Below are positions 40,302-49,210 of a DNA stretch of 64,000 nt, piece after piece. Origin of the DNA: Desulfocicer sp963675955 (GTDB lineage Bacteria > Desulfobacterota > Desulfobacteria > Desulfobacterales > Desulfobacteraceae); NCBI GenBank assembly GCA_963675955.2, contig CAXXVR010000002.1:1-64000 (forward strand). The letters are read 5' to 3'. The notes beneath the pieces were generated by a model that had not been told where the DNA came from, did no database searches, and saw only the letters and a list, made by a program, of their open reading frames with translations. Position numbers and translations under genes: made by a program. Every line of letters begins with the position of its first letter. Position 1 is the first letter of the stretch.

Positions 40302-40505
40302 GTTTTTTGCATCCTGCCGAAGTGTGGTGACGCATTGGCCACCGATGCCCCAGTTATCGGTCTCCACTTCGTCAATGACCACCACCGTGGTGGCGGGATT
40401 TTTGCCAAGTACATCCACCAGCAGCTGGGTGGCTCCTTTTATCAGAGCCTGCTTTTGTTCTCTGGTGACATTCTCATTGGTGATTTTAATGTTCACGTAG
40501 GGCAT
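40275..40505 (-). CDS. 4-oxalocrotonate tautomerase-family protein
   Basis: 76 residues from the ATG at 40505, with GAGGAG upstream. The frame is open to 40667, but the upstream part is R1 repeat sequence. After Met removal the catalytic Pro-1 would be exposed ('MPYVNIKITNENVTREQ'). The rest follows the small beta-alpha-beta tautomerase subunit ('VVVIDEVETDNWGIGGQC'). The natural substrate is unknown. The 3' end overlaps the rRNA terminator. Confidence 0.85.
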   Translation of the reverse strand: MPYVNIKITNENVTREQKQALIKGATQLLVDVLGKNPATTVVVIDEVETDNWGIGGQCVTTLRQDAKNKKALTINK

Positions 40506-40576
40506 AGTAGCTCTCCTCATGTTCTTCCTGGATGTTTTGAGACTATGGGCCTGACCCCTCCCCACAGCTTTATATA

Positions 40577-40675
40577 ACGGGCATGTCCTGACAGATACAA
40601 CAACGATTAAAAATGGAATTATGCCGCCCGGATGGTCCACCGGGTGCCCTGCTGTCAGCATTTTCATATGAAATA
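40577..40675 (+). repeat. R1 dispersed palindromic repeat, copy F
   Basis: ACGGGCATGTCCTGACAGAT, ACAACAACGATTAAAAATGG, AATTATGCCGCCCGG, a short palindrome CCGGATGGTCCACCGG, and the end block CAGCATTTTCATATGAAA. It sits between the tautomerase and the R4 element. Confidence 0.6.
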
Positions 40676-40729
40676 TCTTGACATAAAATCATAGAAAAGC
40701 CAAATTTCTTCATAATCAACGGTACTAGT

Positions 40730-40840
40730 GCATAGTCAAGGTCAAAATTTAGGGTTAAGCGTTCCACAGACTATTGCCCAGTGGCATTATTCAGGATCAA
40801 GTAGCCTAAAATCAAGAGCTGATAAAGCACTGGACTAGTT
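40730..40840 (+). repeat. R4 repeat
   Basis: ACTAGTGCATAGTCAAGG, AAAATTTAGGGTT, CAGACTATTGCCCAGTGG, GGATCAAGTAGCCTAAA, and near the right end GCACTGGACTAGT, which inverts the left end. The related copy is on the other strand at 25690-25776. It could be the remnant of an insertion element. Confidence 0.45.
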
Positions 40841-40876
40841 CGATGGGAACTAAAATGCCGTGAAGGAGGAGATACT

Positions 40877-41614
40877 ATGAATACCATGATGCAACTGCTT
40901 CGGTCTCACAGGTCCATTCGAAAATTTACTGATAAACCGGTGACAGACAAATTGATCAATGAAATCATTAGGTGCGGTCAGTCCGCCGCCACATCCAGTA
41001 ATCTCCAGGCAACAACTGTGATCCGAGTTCGGGACAATGCCACCCGCCAGGAAATCGCCCGGGTGGCTGGAGATCAGCAGTATGTGACCACCGCTGGGGC
41101 GTTTCTGGTATTTTGTGCAGACCTTCACCGACCTGGCCTTGCCTGTGAGATTCAAGGGGGACACCTTACCCCGGGAATGACTGAACATTTTATCATTGCC
41201 ACCGTGGATGTGGCGCTGTTTGCCCAGAACTGTGCGATTGCTGCCGAATCCATGGGACTTGGAATCTGTTATATTGGTGGAATTCGTAATGACCCTGCCA
41301 CAGTGGTCCGTCTTTTAGAACTGCCGGATCAGGTGTATCCTGTTTTTGGGTTCTGCCTGGGATATCCGGATCAGGATCCGGAGATCAAGCCACGCCTACC
41401 CCTTTCCGTGGTGTTAAAGGAGGAGCGATATGGAAATTTGGATGATATTAAAGAGATCAAGGCCTACGATGAGGATTTAATGCTATATTACCGAACCCGT
41501 ACCGGGGGAACCAAAGACAGTTGCTGGACCCGGGAAATGAAAACCCTTCTGGGTAAGGAATCACGACCCCATATGCGTGGATTTCTCAAGTCCTGTGGTT
41601 TTACCATGAAATAG
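40877..41614 (+). CDS. NfsA-like FMN-dependent nitroreductase
   Basis: 245 residues, GGAGGAG upstream. N-terminal 'LLRSHRSIRKFTDKPV' and 'GQSAATSSNLQATTVIRV' are the FMN-binding parts of NfsA-type oxygen-insensitive nitroreductases; 'AAESMGLGICYIGGIRND' and 'PVFGFCLGYPDQ' follow. It reduces nitro compounds or flavins with NAD(P)H. The C-terminal ~50 residues are a basic NfsA-type tail. Confidence 0.9.
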   Translation: MNTMMQLLRSHRSIRKFTDKPVTDKLINEIIRCGQSAATSSNLQATTVIRVRDNATRQEIARVAGDQQYVTTAGAFLVFCADLHRPGLACEIQGGHLTPGMTEHFIIATVDVALFAQNCAIAAESMGLGICYIGGIRNDPATVVRLLELPDQVYPVFGFCLGYPDQDPEIKPRLPLSVVLKEERYGNLDDIKEIKAYDEDLMLYYRTRTGGTKDSCWTREMKTLLGKESRPHMRGFLKSCGFTMK

Positions 41615-41702
41615 TCTCTGTTGTGTATAATGATCTGATTCTGCAACTTGTCCATTTATTTTAAGAGGATGGAGTAACTTTTCTTTTTTTCCAAGAGGGG
41701 GC

Positions 41703-42350
41703 ATGGTGTTTACTTTTTTGATGGCCGGTATTGTTCTGGGTGCGTCTGCGGGTTTTGCACCGGGGCCGCTCACAGCATTGGTAATTTCCGAGACTTTGCA
41801 ATATGATATAAGAGCTGGTCTTCGAGTGGCTATAAGCCCCCTGATAACGGATTTTCCCGTTATTTTATTTGCGGTATTGATTTTGACCCGAATCTCCACT
41901 TCTCAGGGTATCCTGGGGGCCATTTCATTGGTTGGTGCACTGGTGGTCATGTATATGGGGTATGAAAGTTTAAAGACGGATACATCCGCTCTTAAAGAAA
42001 CCGTTGGGAAGGTTAAGCCCACTTCCCTTAAAAAGGGGATTGTGGTGAACTTGACCAATCCACATCCCTATCTTTTCTGGATCAGTGTGGGAACGCCCAC
42101 GTTTTTAAAGGCCCTGGACCATCATCCTCTCTCAGGACTGGTGTTTATTGTAAGTTTTTATCTGCTGCTGGTGGGAGCCAAGGTAGTGATGGCGCTTCTG
42201 GTGGGAAAATCTCGACGTTTTTTGACAGGAAAGGGGTATGTTTGGCTCATGCGCATTCTGGGGATTTTGCTGCTTGTTTTTGCCGGGTTCCTTTTTTATG
42301 ATGCCTTTATTTTTTTTAAAACATCATCGTATCGGCTGGCGTTAAATTAA
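41703..42350 (+). CDS. LysE/RhtB-family amino acid exporter
   Basis: 215 residues and about six membrane helices. The family start 'AGIVLGASAGFAPGPLTALV' holds the conserved 'PGP' motif. 'GIVVNLTNPHPYLFWISVG' matches the conserved 'NPK' region. It exports amino acids or similar small solutes. It may be co-transcribed with the nitroreductase 90 bp upstream. Confidence 0.88.
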   Translation: MVFTFLMAGIVLGASAGFAPGPLTALVISETLQYDIRAGLRVAISPLITDFPVILFAVLILTRISTSQGILGAISLVGALVVMYMGYESLKTDTSALKETVGKVKPTSLKKGIVVNLTNPHPYLFWISVGTPTFLKALDHHPLSGLVFIVSFYLLLVGAKVVMALLVGKSRRFLTGKGYVWLMRILGILLLVFAGFLFYDAFIFFKTSSYRLALN

Positions 42351-42621
42351 ATGCGTTTTTTGAAGCTGTTCTTTTGAGTGGCCTATGATATTTTGAGATA
42401 AAAAATAAGTAATAGATTTATGGATCCATGCAATAACCACCCCGGGCAGGACAAGTTCATAAGACATAAGTGCTACGGCATGAATTTTTTCATTCTATGG
42501 GGTTTTGAATCTACCTTATTCTGGGGTCATATTAAACGTTGGAACAAGAAACTTTAGTCCATTTACTTTATAAAGACAGGAGGATTTCTTCCCCGTTAAA
42601 TGGCCACCGAAAATCCAGTCA
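42351..42621. other. 271-bp intergenic region, nothing recognised
   Basis: A/T-rich sequence between convergent genes. I see no ORF, RNA or clear terminator. Confidence 0.4.
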
Positions 42622-42889
42622 TCAGGTCGGCCATATGTTTTTTCGCCGATTTCCCAAAAGGGTCCAGTGAAGGGATGCCAAGATGCCGTGCCGAATGAAC
42701 ATGGCAAAAAGGATAAGGCAGACTGCCCCTGAAGCGGCGGTGAAAAGATACATGCTTTCTATGGAGCTGATATCGGCGATGTAGCCCATGATGGTGCCTG
42801 CGATGATGACCCCCACATCAAAAGCGCCATAGAAAATACCATAGACCATTCCCCGTACAGACGGGTCGGTTTCATCGGCAATAAAAGCC

Positions 42890-42899
42890 GATAACGAGG
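42890..42899. repeat. left target-site duplication of the ISAs1-family element
   Basis: GATAACGAGG; the same ten bases follow the element at 44179-44188. Confidence 0.9.
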
Positions 42900-44178
42900 C
42901 AGGGCAAACGCATTAAAATAAAACAAATGAAGCCTCATGTAGCTCACTTGGGTAAATGAGAGTTTTCAATATTGGGAATTTTTGTTATTTGAACTTCTTT
43001 GCTATAAATTTATTCTAAAGGAGTCCAATAATGATTGAGTCTGATAGTTCGCTGTTGTCAGAACTTGCAGAGATAAATGACCCTCGACTGGAAAGACAGA
43101 AACGACACCTGTTGATAGACATATTTGCAATTACAATATGCGCTGTTATTTGCGGGGCAAATACATGGAATGAAATTGCACAATATGGCGAATCCAAACA
43201 TGACTGGTTAAAAACATTTTTGAAGTTACCCAATGGAATACCATCACACGATACAATAAGGCGAGTATTTATCATCATTGACCCGAAAGAATTTCAATCG
43301 GCTTTCATTAACTGGGTGAATTCTATGCGGAAATCACTTCCGGAGACTGTCATCGCTGTGGATGGAAAGACACTGAGGCGGTCCCATGATAAATCAAATG
43401 GAAAGTCAGCAATTCATATGGTGAGTGCATGGGCATCAGATATGAATATGGTCCTGGGACAAATTAAAACGAATGAGAAATCAAATGAAATTACTGCAAT
43501 CCCGGAATTGCTTGATTTACTGGATATTTCAGGAAGCACTATCACAATAGACGCCATGGGTTGTCAGAAAAAGATTGCAGAAAAAATAATCGACAATAAT
43601 GCAAACTATGCTTTGGCTTTGAAGCAAAACCATGGAGATCTATATGACGACGTTGATCTTTTTTTTCAAAACATCAAAAAGACAGACGTTAAGGAATTGT
43701 CCGAAAACTATTTTGAAAGCGTTGATGGTGATCATGGACGAGTTGAAATAAGGCGTCATTGGATTACATCCGATACTGACTGGATCGTGGATAAACCACT
43801 TTGGGCAGGCCTTCAAAGCATTGGCATGGTTGAAAGAGAACGCCATATTAAGGACAAAATTTCATGCGAGACCAGTTATTACTTGCTCAGCGACAAATGG
43901 AATGGTGAAGACTTTGCTAAAAGGATACGAGACCACTGGGGAGTCGAAAATAAATTGCACTGGGTGCTTGATGTCTCGTTTAGGGAAGATGAATGTCGCA
44001 AGCGAGCTGGCCATGCTGCTGAAAATTTTGCAATGGTGCGCCATATTGCCTTAAATCTACTAAAAAAAGAAAACAGTATGAAAAAGAGCATAAATGTTAA
44101 ACGCCTGCAAGCAGGATGGGATAATACTTACCTCATGAAAGTACTTGGAGTCAATGCAATTTAAATGCGTTTACCCTG
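42900..44178. mobile_element. ISAs1-family insertion sequence, 1279 bp, complete
   Basis: The left end CAGGGCAAACGCATT and right end (reverse complement) CAGGGTAAACGCATT are near-perfect terminal inverted repeats with the CAGGG start usual for ISAs1. One transposase gene fills the element. Flanking 10-bp direct repeats show an intact, single insertion. The frame and ends show no decay, which suggests a recent event. Confidence 0.93.
43031..44164 (+). CDS. ISAs1-family DDE transposase
   Basis: 377 residues, AAGGAG upstream. N-terminal DUF4338-like helper part 'EINDPRLERQKRHLLIDIFA'. Catalytic residues are expected at Asp in 'IAVDGKTLRRS', Asp in 'TITIDAMGCQKKIA' and Glu in 'HWGVENKLHWVLDVSFREDE'. 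Full family length. The stop lies 14 bp before the right end of the element. Confidence 0.95.
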   Translation: MIESDSSLLSELAEINDPRLERQKRHLLIDIFAITICAVICGANTWNEIAQYGESKHDWLKTFLKLPNGIPSHDTIRRVFIIIDPKEFQSAFINWVNSMRKSLPETVIAVDGKTLRRSHDKSNGKSAIHMVSAWASDMNMVLGQIKTNEKSNEITAIPELLDLLDISGSTITIDAMGCQKKIAEKIIDNNANYALALKQNHGDLYDDVDLFFQNIKKTDVKELSENYFESVDGDHGRVEIRRHWITSDTDWIVDKPLWAGLQSIGMVERERHIKDKISCETSYYLLSDKWNGEDFAKRIRDHWGVENKLHWVLDVSFREDECRKRAGHAAENFAMVRHIALNLLKKENSMKKSINVKRLQAGWDNTYLMKVLGVNAI

Positions 44179-45109
44179 GATAACGAGGGGGTTACCAGGG
44201 CTGATCCAGTACCGAAAAGAGCTGCTGCCGTGATCATCAGATGAACGGTGGTGATCCTGGATACCAGGCACAGGGATAAAAGGACAATGACAAAGGAATA
44301 AAAAAAGACTGGACCTCTTCCCAGCTCATCGGAAAGACGGGCCGCAAGGAATCTGCACGTAATGATGGCAATGGATTCGACTAAAAAAAACATGCCGGCA
44401 TTGAGTCCGTTTTTTGTCAATAAAATCGGAAGAAAGGTCATCATACCCCCGAATATCATGGCATTGACGATTTGAATGGCCGATGCAACCAGCACACTGC
44501 GGCTGGTAATCAGCATTCGGTAAGAGCTTGCCTGTGTTGATCTTATTTCGATCTTATTTTCTTTGATCTGCAGAATCACAACCAAATTGATCAGTCCGAT
44601 AACCACACATGCGGTGATCATTGAAGAAAATCCCGGCCCGTTATAAAGCATTACGCCTATAAGGGGAGACAGGGTAAAGGCAAGGGTGGTCGCTGTAGCC
44701 ATATGCCCGAGTACCCGTCCCCATCGGTTTTCCGGGGTAATATCGGTGACCAGGGTGGGAAATGCCGTTGTGTAAAAGGTGATACCCATGCCGTGGAAGA
44801 ACCGGATCATCAGAAGCCAGATGAATCGGGTGGTGAACAGATAAAAAATGGGGGCAATGCAAAAAATGATTACTCCCAGTACCAGGGAGAGTTTCCTGCT
44901 TTTATGGTCTGTGATGAAACCGGAAAGGGGGCGAAATAAAAGTACGCCCAAGGCAAAAAAGCCCTGGACAAAGCCTATTTCCATATTGGTGTACCCGGCT
45001 TTTAACAGATGAAGGGGCAGGGTGGGCAGAAACATGGCCTCGTTACAGAAAAACAGAAACGTGGATGCAAATAGAATGGTCAGATTTTTATTTTGAAGAA
45101 TAGTTTTCA

Positions 45110-45784
45110 TCACGATTTTCCGGGGATGGCCTTGTTTTTCCGGATATCCCAGGTGTTGCATAGGCTGGCAGCAGGACAGTCAGAACACAGGGGAGACCGA
45201 GGTGTGCAGATTTTCTGACCAAATACGGCCAGGAGTTCTGAATAGGGTTTCCAATATTGTTGTGGCACGGTGGTGCGAAGGACTGTTTCCGTGTGTTCAG
45301 CGGAGCAGGTGGTGACCAGCCCCAGTCGATTACTGATTCTGTGGACATGGGTATCAACGCAGAGTCCCGGTTTGCCAAAGGCCTCCACCAGCACCAGATT
45401 GGCTGTTTTTCTGCCAACTCCAGGCAGCAGCAGAAGTGCTTCCATGGTGTCCGGTACCGCTGCCTCGTGTTTTTCAAGGAGAATGTGACTGATATCAACC
45501 AAGCGTTTTGCCTTTGTGGGGGAAAAAGAAGCCGGATGAATCAATCGGGCAATGCGTGGGCTGCCAAGCGCAAGCATCTGCCGGGGTGAACTGGCATGCT
45601 GAAATAATTTATGACATGCGTTTCCAGTGACTGCATCCCGGGTTCTCAGGGAAATGAGGGTTGCCACCAGGATCTGGAAGGGGGATGCACCGTTCCTGGC
45701 CACTCCGGTGACGGCCGGGACCGGCCATGAAATGGAGGCTTTTTCCAGGATGGTTATTAATTGTGCCATCTGGGAGGCATGCAT
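45110..45784 (-). CDS. nth: endonuclease III-like DNA glycosylase/AP lyase
   Basis: 224 residues. Helix-hairpin-helix 'LLPGVGRKTANLVL' carries the catalytic Lys, 'CVDTHVHRISNRLGL' the catalytic Asp, and the C-terminal [4Fe-4S] cluster follows the C-x6-C-x2-C-x5-C spacing in 'CTPRSPLCSDCPAASLC'. It removes oxidised pyrimidines in base excision repair. The stop overlaps the start of the interrupted MFS gene, so the two formed an operon. Confidence 0.92.
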   Translation of the reverse strand: MHASQMAQLITILEKASISWPVPAVTGVARNGASPFQILVATLISLRTRDAVTGNACHKLFQHASSPRQMLALGSPRIARLIHPASFSPTKAKRLVDISHILLEKHEAAVPDTMEALLLLPGVGRKTANLVLVEAFGKPGLCVDTHVHRISNRLGLVTTCSAEHTETVLRTTVPQQYWKPYSELLAVFGQKICTPRSPLCSDCPAASLCNTWDIRKNKAIPGKS

Positions 45785-45898
45785 GGTTTATACTCCTTAT
45801 ATTCTCAGGCACGATTATTCCAATGTTTTGGCGTCTTGATACGGGAATGATTCCAGAAAGTCAAGACTCATAATGAGATATCAATGAAGGAGGTGCTC

Positions 45899-46684
45899 AT
45901 GAGTTACCAATACAATCCTGATTATTCGGTTCTGGACCACCCCATGGTGCTGACCCATATTTTTCATCCCCGCAGGGAAGATGCCCTTCGTTCTGTCACG
46001 GACAGAGATCTGTTCATACCCGTGGCAGCTGATGTTGAGATCGGGGCCTGTTTCCATGTGTCAGGAAAAAACCGGCCCACCATTCTCTTTTTCCATGGCA
46101 ATGGAGAGATCGTTTCCGATTATGATGATCTTGGAGAGATCTATAGACAAATGGGAATAAACTTTCTGGTGGTGGATTACAGAGGGTATGGCCGATCCAC
46201 AGGGAAACCTTCCGTTACAGCCATGATGACAGATTGCCATGTGATTCTGGACTTTGTTCAAAATTATCTCAGAGAAAACGATTTTACCGGCACGCTGACC
46301 CTCATGGGTCGATCCCTTGGCAGTGCATCTGTACTGGAACTTATCTCCCGGCCCTCCCCCGATGTTGACAGCCTTATCATTGAAAGCGGGTTTGCCCATG
46401 CCGGAAAATTGTTAAGGGTTCTGGGTGTCGAGCCCCATGCCATTGGATTTAATGAAGAACAGGGGTTTGGAAATGCAGAGAAGATAAAGGCCTGGACCGG
46501 TCCTACCCTGATTATTCACGCCCAGCATGATCATATCATTCCTTTTTCCGATGGACAGGACCTTTATGATGCCTGTCCTGCTTCCAGAAAAACCCTTTTA
46601 AAGATTCCAGGGGCCAATCATAATGATATTTTCATGCGGGGGTTTAAGGCGTATATGGCAGCGGTGAAAAAGCTGGTTGGATAA
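45899..46684 (+). CDS. alpha/beta hydrolase
   Basis: 261 residues from the ATG at 45899, because AAGGAGGTG lies just before it; an ATG at 45884 precedes that ribosome site. Oxyanion strand 'TILFFHGNGEIVSDYDD', nucleophile elbow 'LMGRSLGSASVLEL' (GxSxG with Ser), acid Asp near 'IIHAQHDHIIPFSDG' and catalytic His in 'PGANHNDIFMRG'. Closest in style to the BEM46/FrsA-like hydrolases. Substrate unknown. Confidence 0.87.
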   Translation: MSYQYNPDYSVLDHPMVLTHIFHPRREDALRSVTDRDLFIPVAADVEIGACFHVSGKNRPTILFFHGNGEIVSDYDDLGEIYRQMGINFLVVDYRGYGRSTGKPSVTAMMTDCHVILDFVQNYLRENDFTGTLTLMGRSLGSASVLELISRPSPDVDSLIIESGFAHAGKLLRVLGVEPHAIGFNEEQGFGNAEKIKAWTGPTLIIHAQHDHIIPFSDGQDLYDACPASRKTLLKIPGANHNDIFMRGFKAYMAAVKKLVG

Positions 46685-46834
46685 AATTGAGCCCTGGTAT
46701 CCGGACAATATCCAATTTATGCAATGACCGACACTGTGATTAGCCCTGATCTGCCCGCAGGATTCATTCCCACGGGATAAGTGCTTCTGCCAGTTTTTCC
46801 CAAGCGGAAAAAAATAATCATATTCCATGGATGT

Positions 46835-47680
46835 TCAGGATTGAAAAATTTGATGTTGTAACGGTTCAACCATTTCCGGAGCAAGGTGGAGATGAAATAT
46901 TTCTCTGAACAGATCGACCATGGTCTTTTTTTCCACTACGGTTTTTTTTATCAGTTTTCCGGCCCTGGTTTCAATAATGTCCTTTCCTTTAAGGGTGATC
47001 TGTGTGTTGTCTGTGTGGATCTGCAGGATCAGCATCCGGGTGAATTTGGAATCCGGATGGGTGGAAACGTAGTGGTTGGCCATCTTGTAATCCACCCATT
47101 CCTGGGGTTCCAGGGAAAAGATGTACAGGTCTGTCCAGGTGTTTTGGATCATGGACTGAAGCACCCGAAATCGTCCCTGGGACTTGACCCTGAAACTTCT
47201 TCCTGCAAACTGACGTGGGCAAAACCCAGGTTCCATTGACAGGGGCAGCAGGATGCCCTTGGTGCCGAACCCCACATCTGCAAGCCATGTGCTGTTATCC
47301 TGGTAAATCCGTAGCAGCATGTGGGTACGGGGAGATACCGGTGTGGTATTAAAGACAACCCTGGCCGTGAGCATGTCCAGTTGAAAGCCGATTTTCAGTA
47401 GCACCGAAGCAAACAGCAGGTTGTGCTCAAAACAATAACCGCCTCTTTTTTCAAGGATCATTTTATTGAAAATATCATCCAGGGTCACGGACAGGGGATG
47501 TTTCAAAAAGGGATTAATATTTTCAAAGCAGATGGCAGTGACATGGGCGAGGTGAAGATCGTCAAGAACCTTAAGAGTGGGTGAAAGGGCTCCCTTATAG
47601 GCGATTCGATCCAGGTAGGCCGACAGTCTGTCATCTGACAGGGGATGAAAAAAAATATTTCTGGAGAGGGTATTCACCAT
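46835..47680 (-). CDS. arylamine N-acetyltransferase (NAT)
   Basis: 281 residues from the ATG at 47680, four bases after the stop of the upstream gene; an in-frame start at 47743 inside that gene cannot be excluded. The catalytic triad is visible: Cys in 'KRGGYCFEHNLLF', His in 'SPRTHMLLRI' and Asp in 'WLADVGFGTKG'. It transfers acetyl from acetyl-CoA to arylamines or hydrazines. The gene follows lpxR-like directly on the same strand and is probably co-transcribed. Confidence 0.88.
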   Translation of the reverse strand: MVNTLSRNIFFHPLSDDRLSAYLDRIAYKGALSPTLKVLDDLHLAHVTAICFENINPFLKHPLSVTLDDIFNKMILEKRGGYCFEHNLLFASVLLKIGFQLDMLTARVVFNTTPVSPRTHMLLRIYQDNSTWLADVGFGTKGILLPLSMEPGFCPRQFAGRSFRVKSQGRFRVLQSMIQNTWTDLYIFSLEPQEWVDYKMANHYVSTHPDSKFTRMLILQIHTDNTQITLKGKDIIETRAGKLIKKTVVEKKTMVDLFREIFHLHLAPEMVEPLQHQIFQS

Positions 47681-47684
47681 AGGT

Positions 47685-48764
47685 TTAAAAGAACCATGAA
47701 ATGGAGATGGCGCCAAAGGAGTGGCTGCCGGGCTGGGTTTCAAACCGGCGGGTTCGCAGCACCTGGGTCAGTGTGACCATGAATCGATTGTAGTTCAATG
47801 CCACGCCAAAGGCAAAATCAGCCACCCAGGGTTTTTTGTCCACGCTGTGACTGTCTGTAAAGGTGTTCCCATCCAGAAAAATATCTCTTGCCACCCAGCG
47901 GCCGTCCACTGCTCCCAGCAGATAGACCCCAGGATACCGGCTTTGATTCATCCGGGTACTTCCACCGGGTCGGATGAGGGATACACCGAAGGTTCTTGGG
48001 ATGTTCCACCCCAGCCGGAGTTCTATTCCTCCATTGACATAGGTGGACACATTGCCAAGGGTAAAGCCTGAATGAAAAATAGTATCCCATCCAAAGCCCT
48101 GTGACACTGGATGATAGAGCCATTTCCTTTCCCAGGCCATGACAAGGCCGGGTTCGTTGGATAGTTGATTATCCCAGCCTTCTGGCATACCAATACCCCG
48201 GAGCCTGTGGATGAGCTTCTGGCTTTCTTCGGCCATGGAAGCAGGGCCTATCATGCCCAGCTGGAGTTCCACTGTGTCCATGACAGAGCGTCGATGAGAC
48301 AGTTCACTTTTGTTATGATAGGCCGTTGCAAAATAGCTCCATCCGGCATAGGGTCTGTCCTCTTCAATGAGTTTATGTATGCTGATATCGGACGGTGTAT
48401 ACATGTTCTGTCCAAAGGCGAATTCCACCTTGTGGGATGTCTGGGGAGGGGTGTTCTTGATAAAGGGAATCTTATGGATGTAACCCAGTACTTTTTGGGG
48501 GATTTTTCCCATTTTTTTTGTCTTGGGGGATAACTCTGGAGAGATCAGAGCGTATTTCACACCATTGGTATAATTGCTGTCGGTTCCTGTGAAAAGGTCA
48601 TTTTCAAAATAAAAACTGTGGGACCATGGGTTATTTTCCTCCCCCCATGCGATGCTGGCAAATTGACACAACAAAAATAATATCACCATTGTTGAAACCA
48701 TGAGCTTGAGTATGTTACAGAAGATAGGTGGTGGATTGCTTTTTGGGGTGGAAGATATTGTCAT
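47685..48764 (-). CDS. LpxR-like lipid A deacylase (DUF2219) outer membrane protein
   Basis: 359 residues from the ATG at 48764 (GAGG upstream); signal peptide ending near 'ASIAWGEE'. LpxR hallmarks: 'YFENDLFTGTDSNYTNGVKY' near the N-terminus, 'EEDRPYAGWSYFATAYHN', and a C-terminal Phe ('ISWFF') as expected for an outer-membrane beta barrel. The family removes the 3'-acyloxyacyl group of lipid A; whether this one does is not certain. Confidence 0.85.
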   Translation of the reverse strand: MTISSTPKSNPPPIFCNILKLMVSTMVILFLLCQFASIAWGEENNPWSHSFYFENDLFTGTDSNYTNGVKYALISPELSPKTKKMGKIPQKVLGYIHKIPFIKNTPPQTSHKVEFAFGQNMYTPSDISIHKLIEEDRPYAGWSYFATAYHNKSELSHRRSVMDTVELQLGMIGPASMAEESQKLIHRLRGIGMPEGWDNQLSNEPGLVMAWERKWLYHPVSQGFGWDTIFHSGFTLGNVSTYVNGGIELRLGWNIPRTFGVSLIRPGGSTRMNQSRYPGVYLLGAVDGRWVARDIFLDGNTFTDSHSVDKKPWVADFAFGVALNYNRFMVTLTQVLRTRRFETQPGSHSFGAISISWFF

Positions 48765-49210
48765 AGGAACCTCAATCTGTGCGCGTGTGAAAAAAAATAT
48801 CAGGTTTGGCCATGGCCATAACATCGGTCAGCTATTATGACTGGTGGGCCCAAAACGCAATCCTGACCCCTTCCCAGAATGGCCGATGTTATTACTACTT
48901 CCGAATATGCAACCAATCCAGAATGATATTGTCGTCTGAAGTATATCTTTCTGATACCCTGCTTATTTATTGCACATGTTTTCAAGTGAATGTCAATGAC
49001 TTGAGTTTTCATTAACTTGCTCACAGGGTTTTGTTTAGTGCCATTATTTGAAAATTGCCATGTGGTATTAATGTGTGGTAAATGGGTATCTATTCATGAT
49101 GCTTAAATGGGGGCTTGGTCACAATATGGGCCACTGTCCAAACATTTACAATACCAACCCGAATATTTACTGAAACAGGGCTGAAAAAAAATAAAAACGA
49201 GGTACATAAA
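48765..49210. repeat. 446-bp gene-free region with R3 and R2 half-elements
   Basis: 48826-48895 carries an R3 unit (TTATGACTGGTGGGCCC, GCAATCCTGACCCCTTCCC, TGGCCGATGTTATT). 49108-49137 has the R3 end TCACAATATGGGCCA fused to an R2 end, TCCAAACATTTACAATACC and CCCGAATATTTAC (49137-49176), just before asd. No gene seen. Confidence 0.5.

Larger units (their letters stand above)
42622..45110 (-). pseudogene. MFS transporter gene interrupted by an ISAs1-family element
   Basis: The N-terminal part (45110-44179) reads 'NLTILFASTFLFFCNEAMFL' to 'FGTGSALVTPSLS'. The C-terminal part (42899-42622) resumes with 'SLSAFIADETDPSVRGMVYG' and ends '...NIWPT'. Removing the 1279-bp element and one 10-bp target copy leaves 1200 bp, exactly 400 codons in frame, so the break is due only to the insertion. 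The start ATG at 45110 overlaps the nth stop (TGATG). About 12 helices would form an intact drug/sugar-type major facilitator. The truncated product would have about ten helices and is probably inactive. Confidence 0.9.

Noticed and set aside
49115..49210. Longer asd start
   Set aside because: The extra residues come from an R2/R3 repeat, while the ATG at 49211 has a ribosome site and the family N-terminus.
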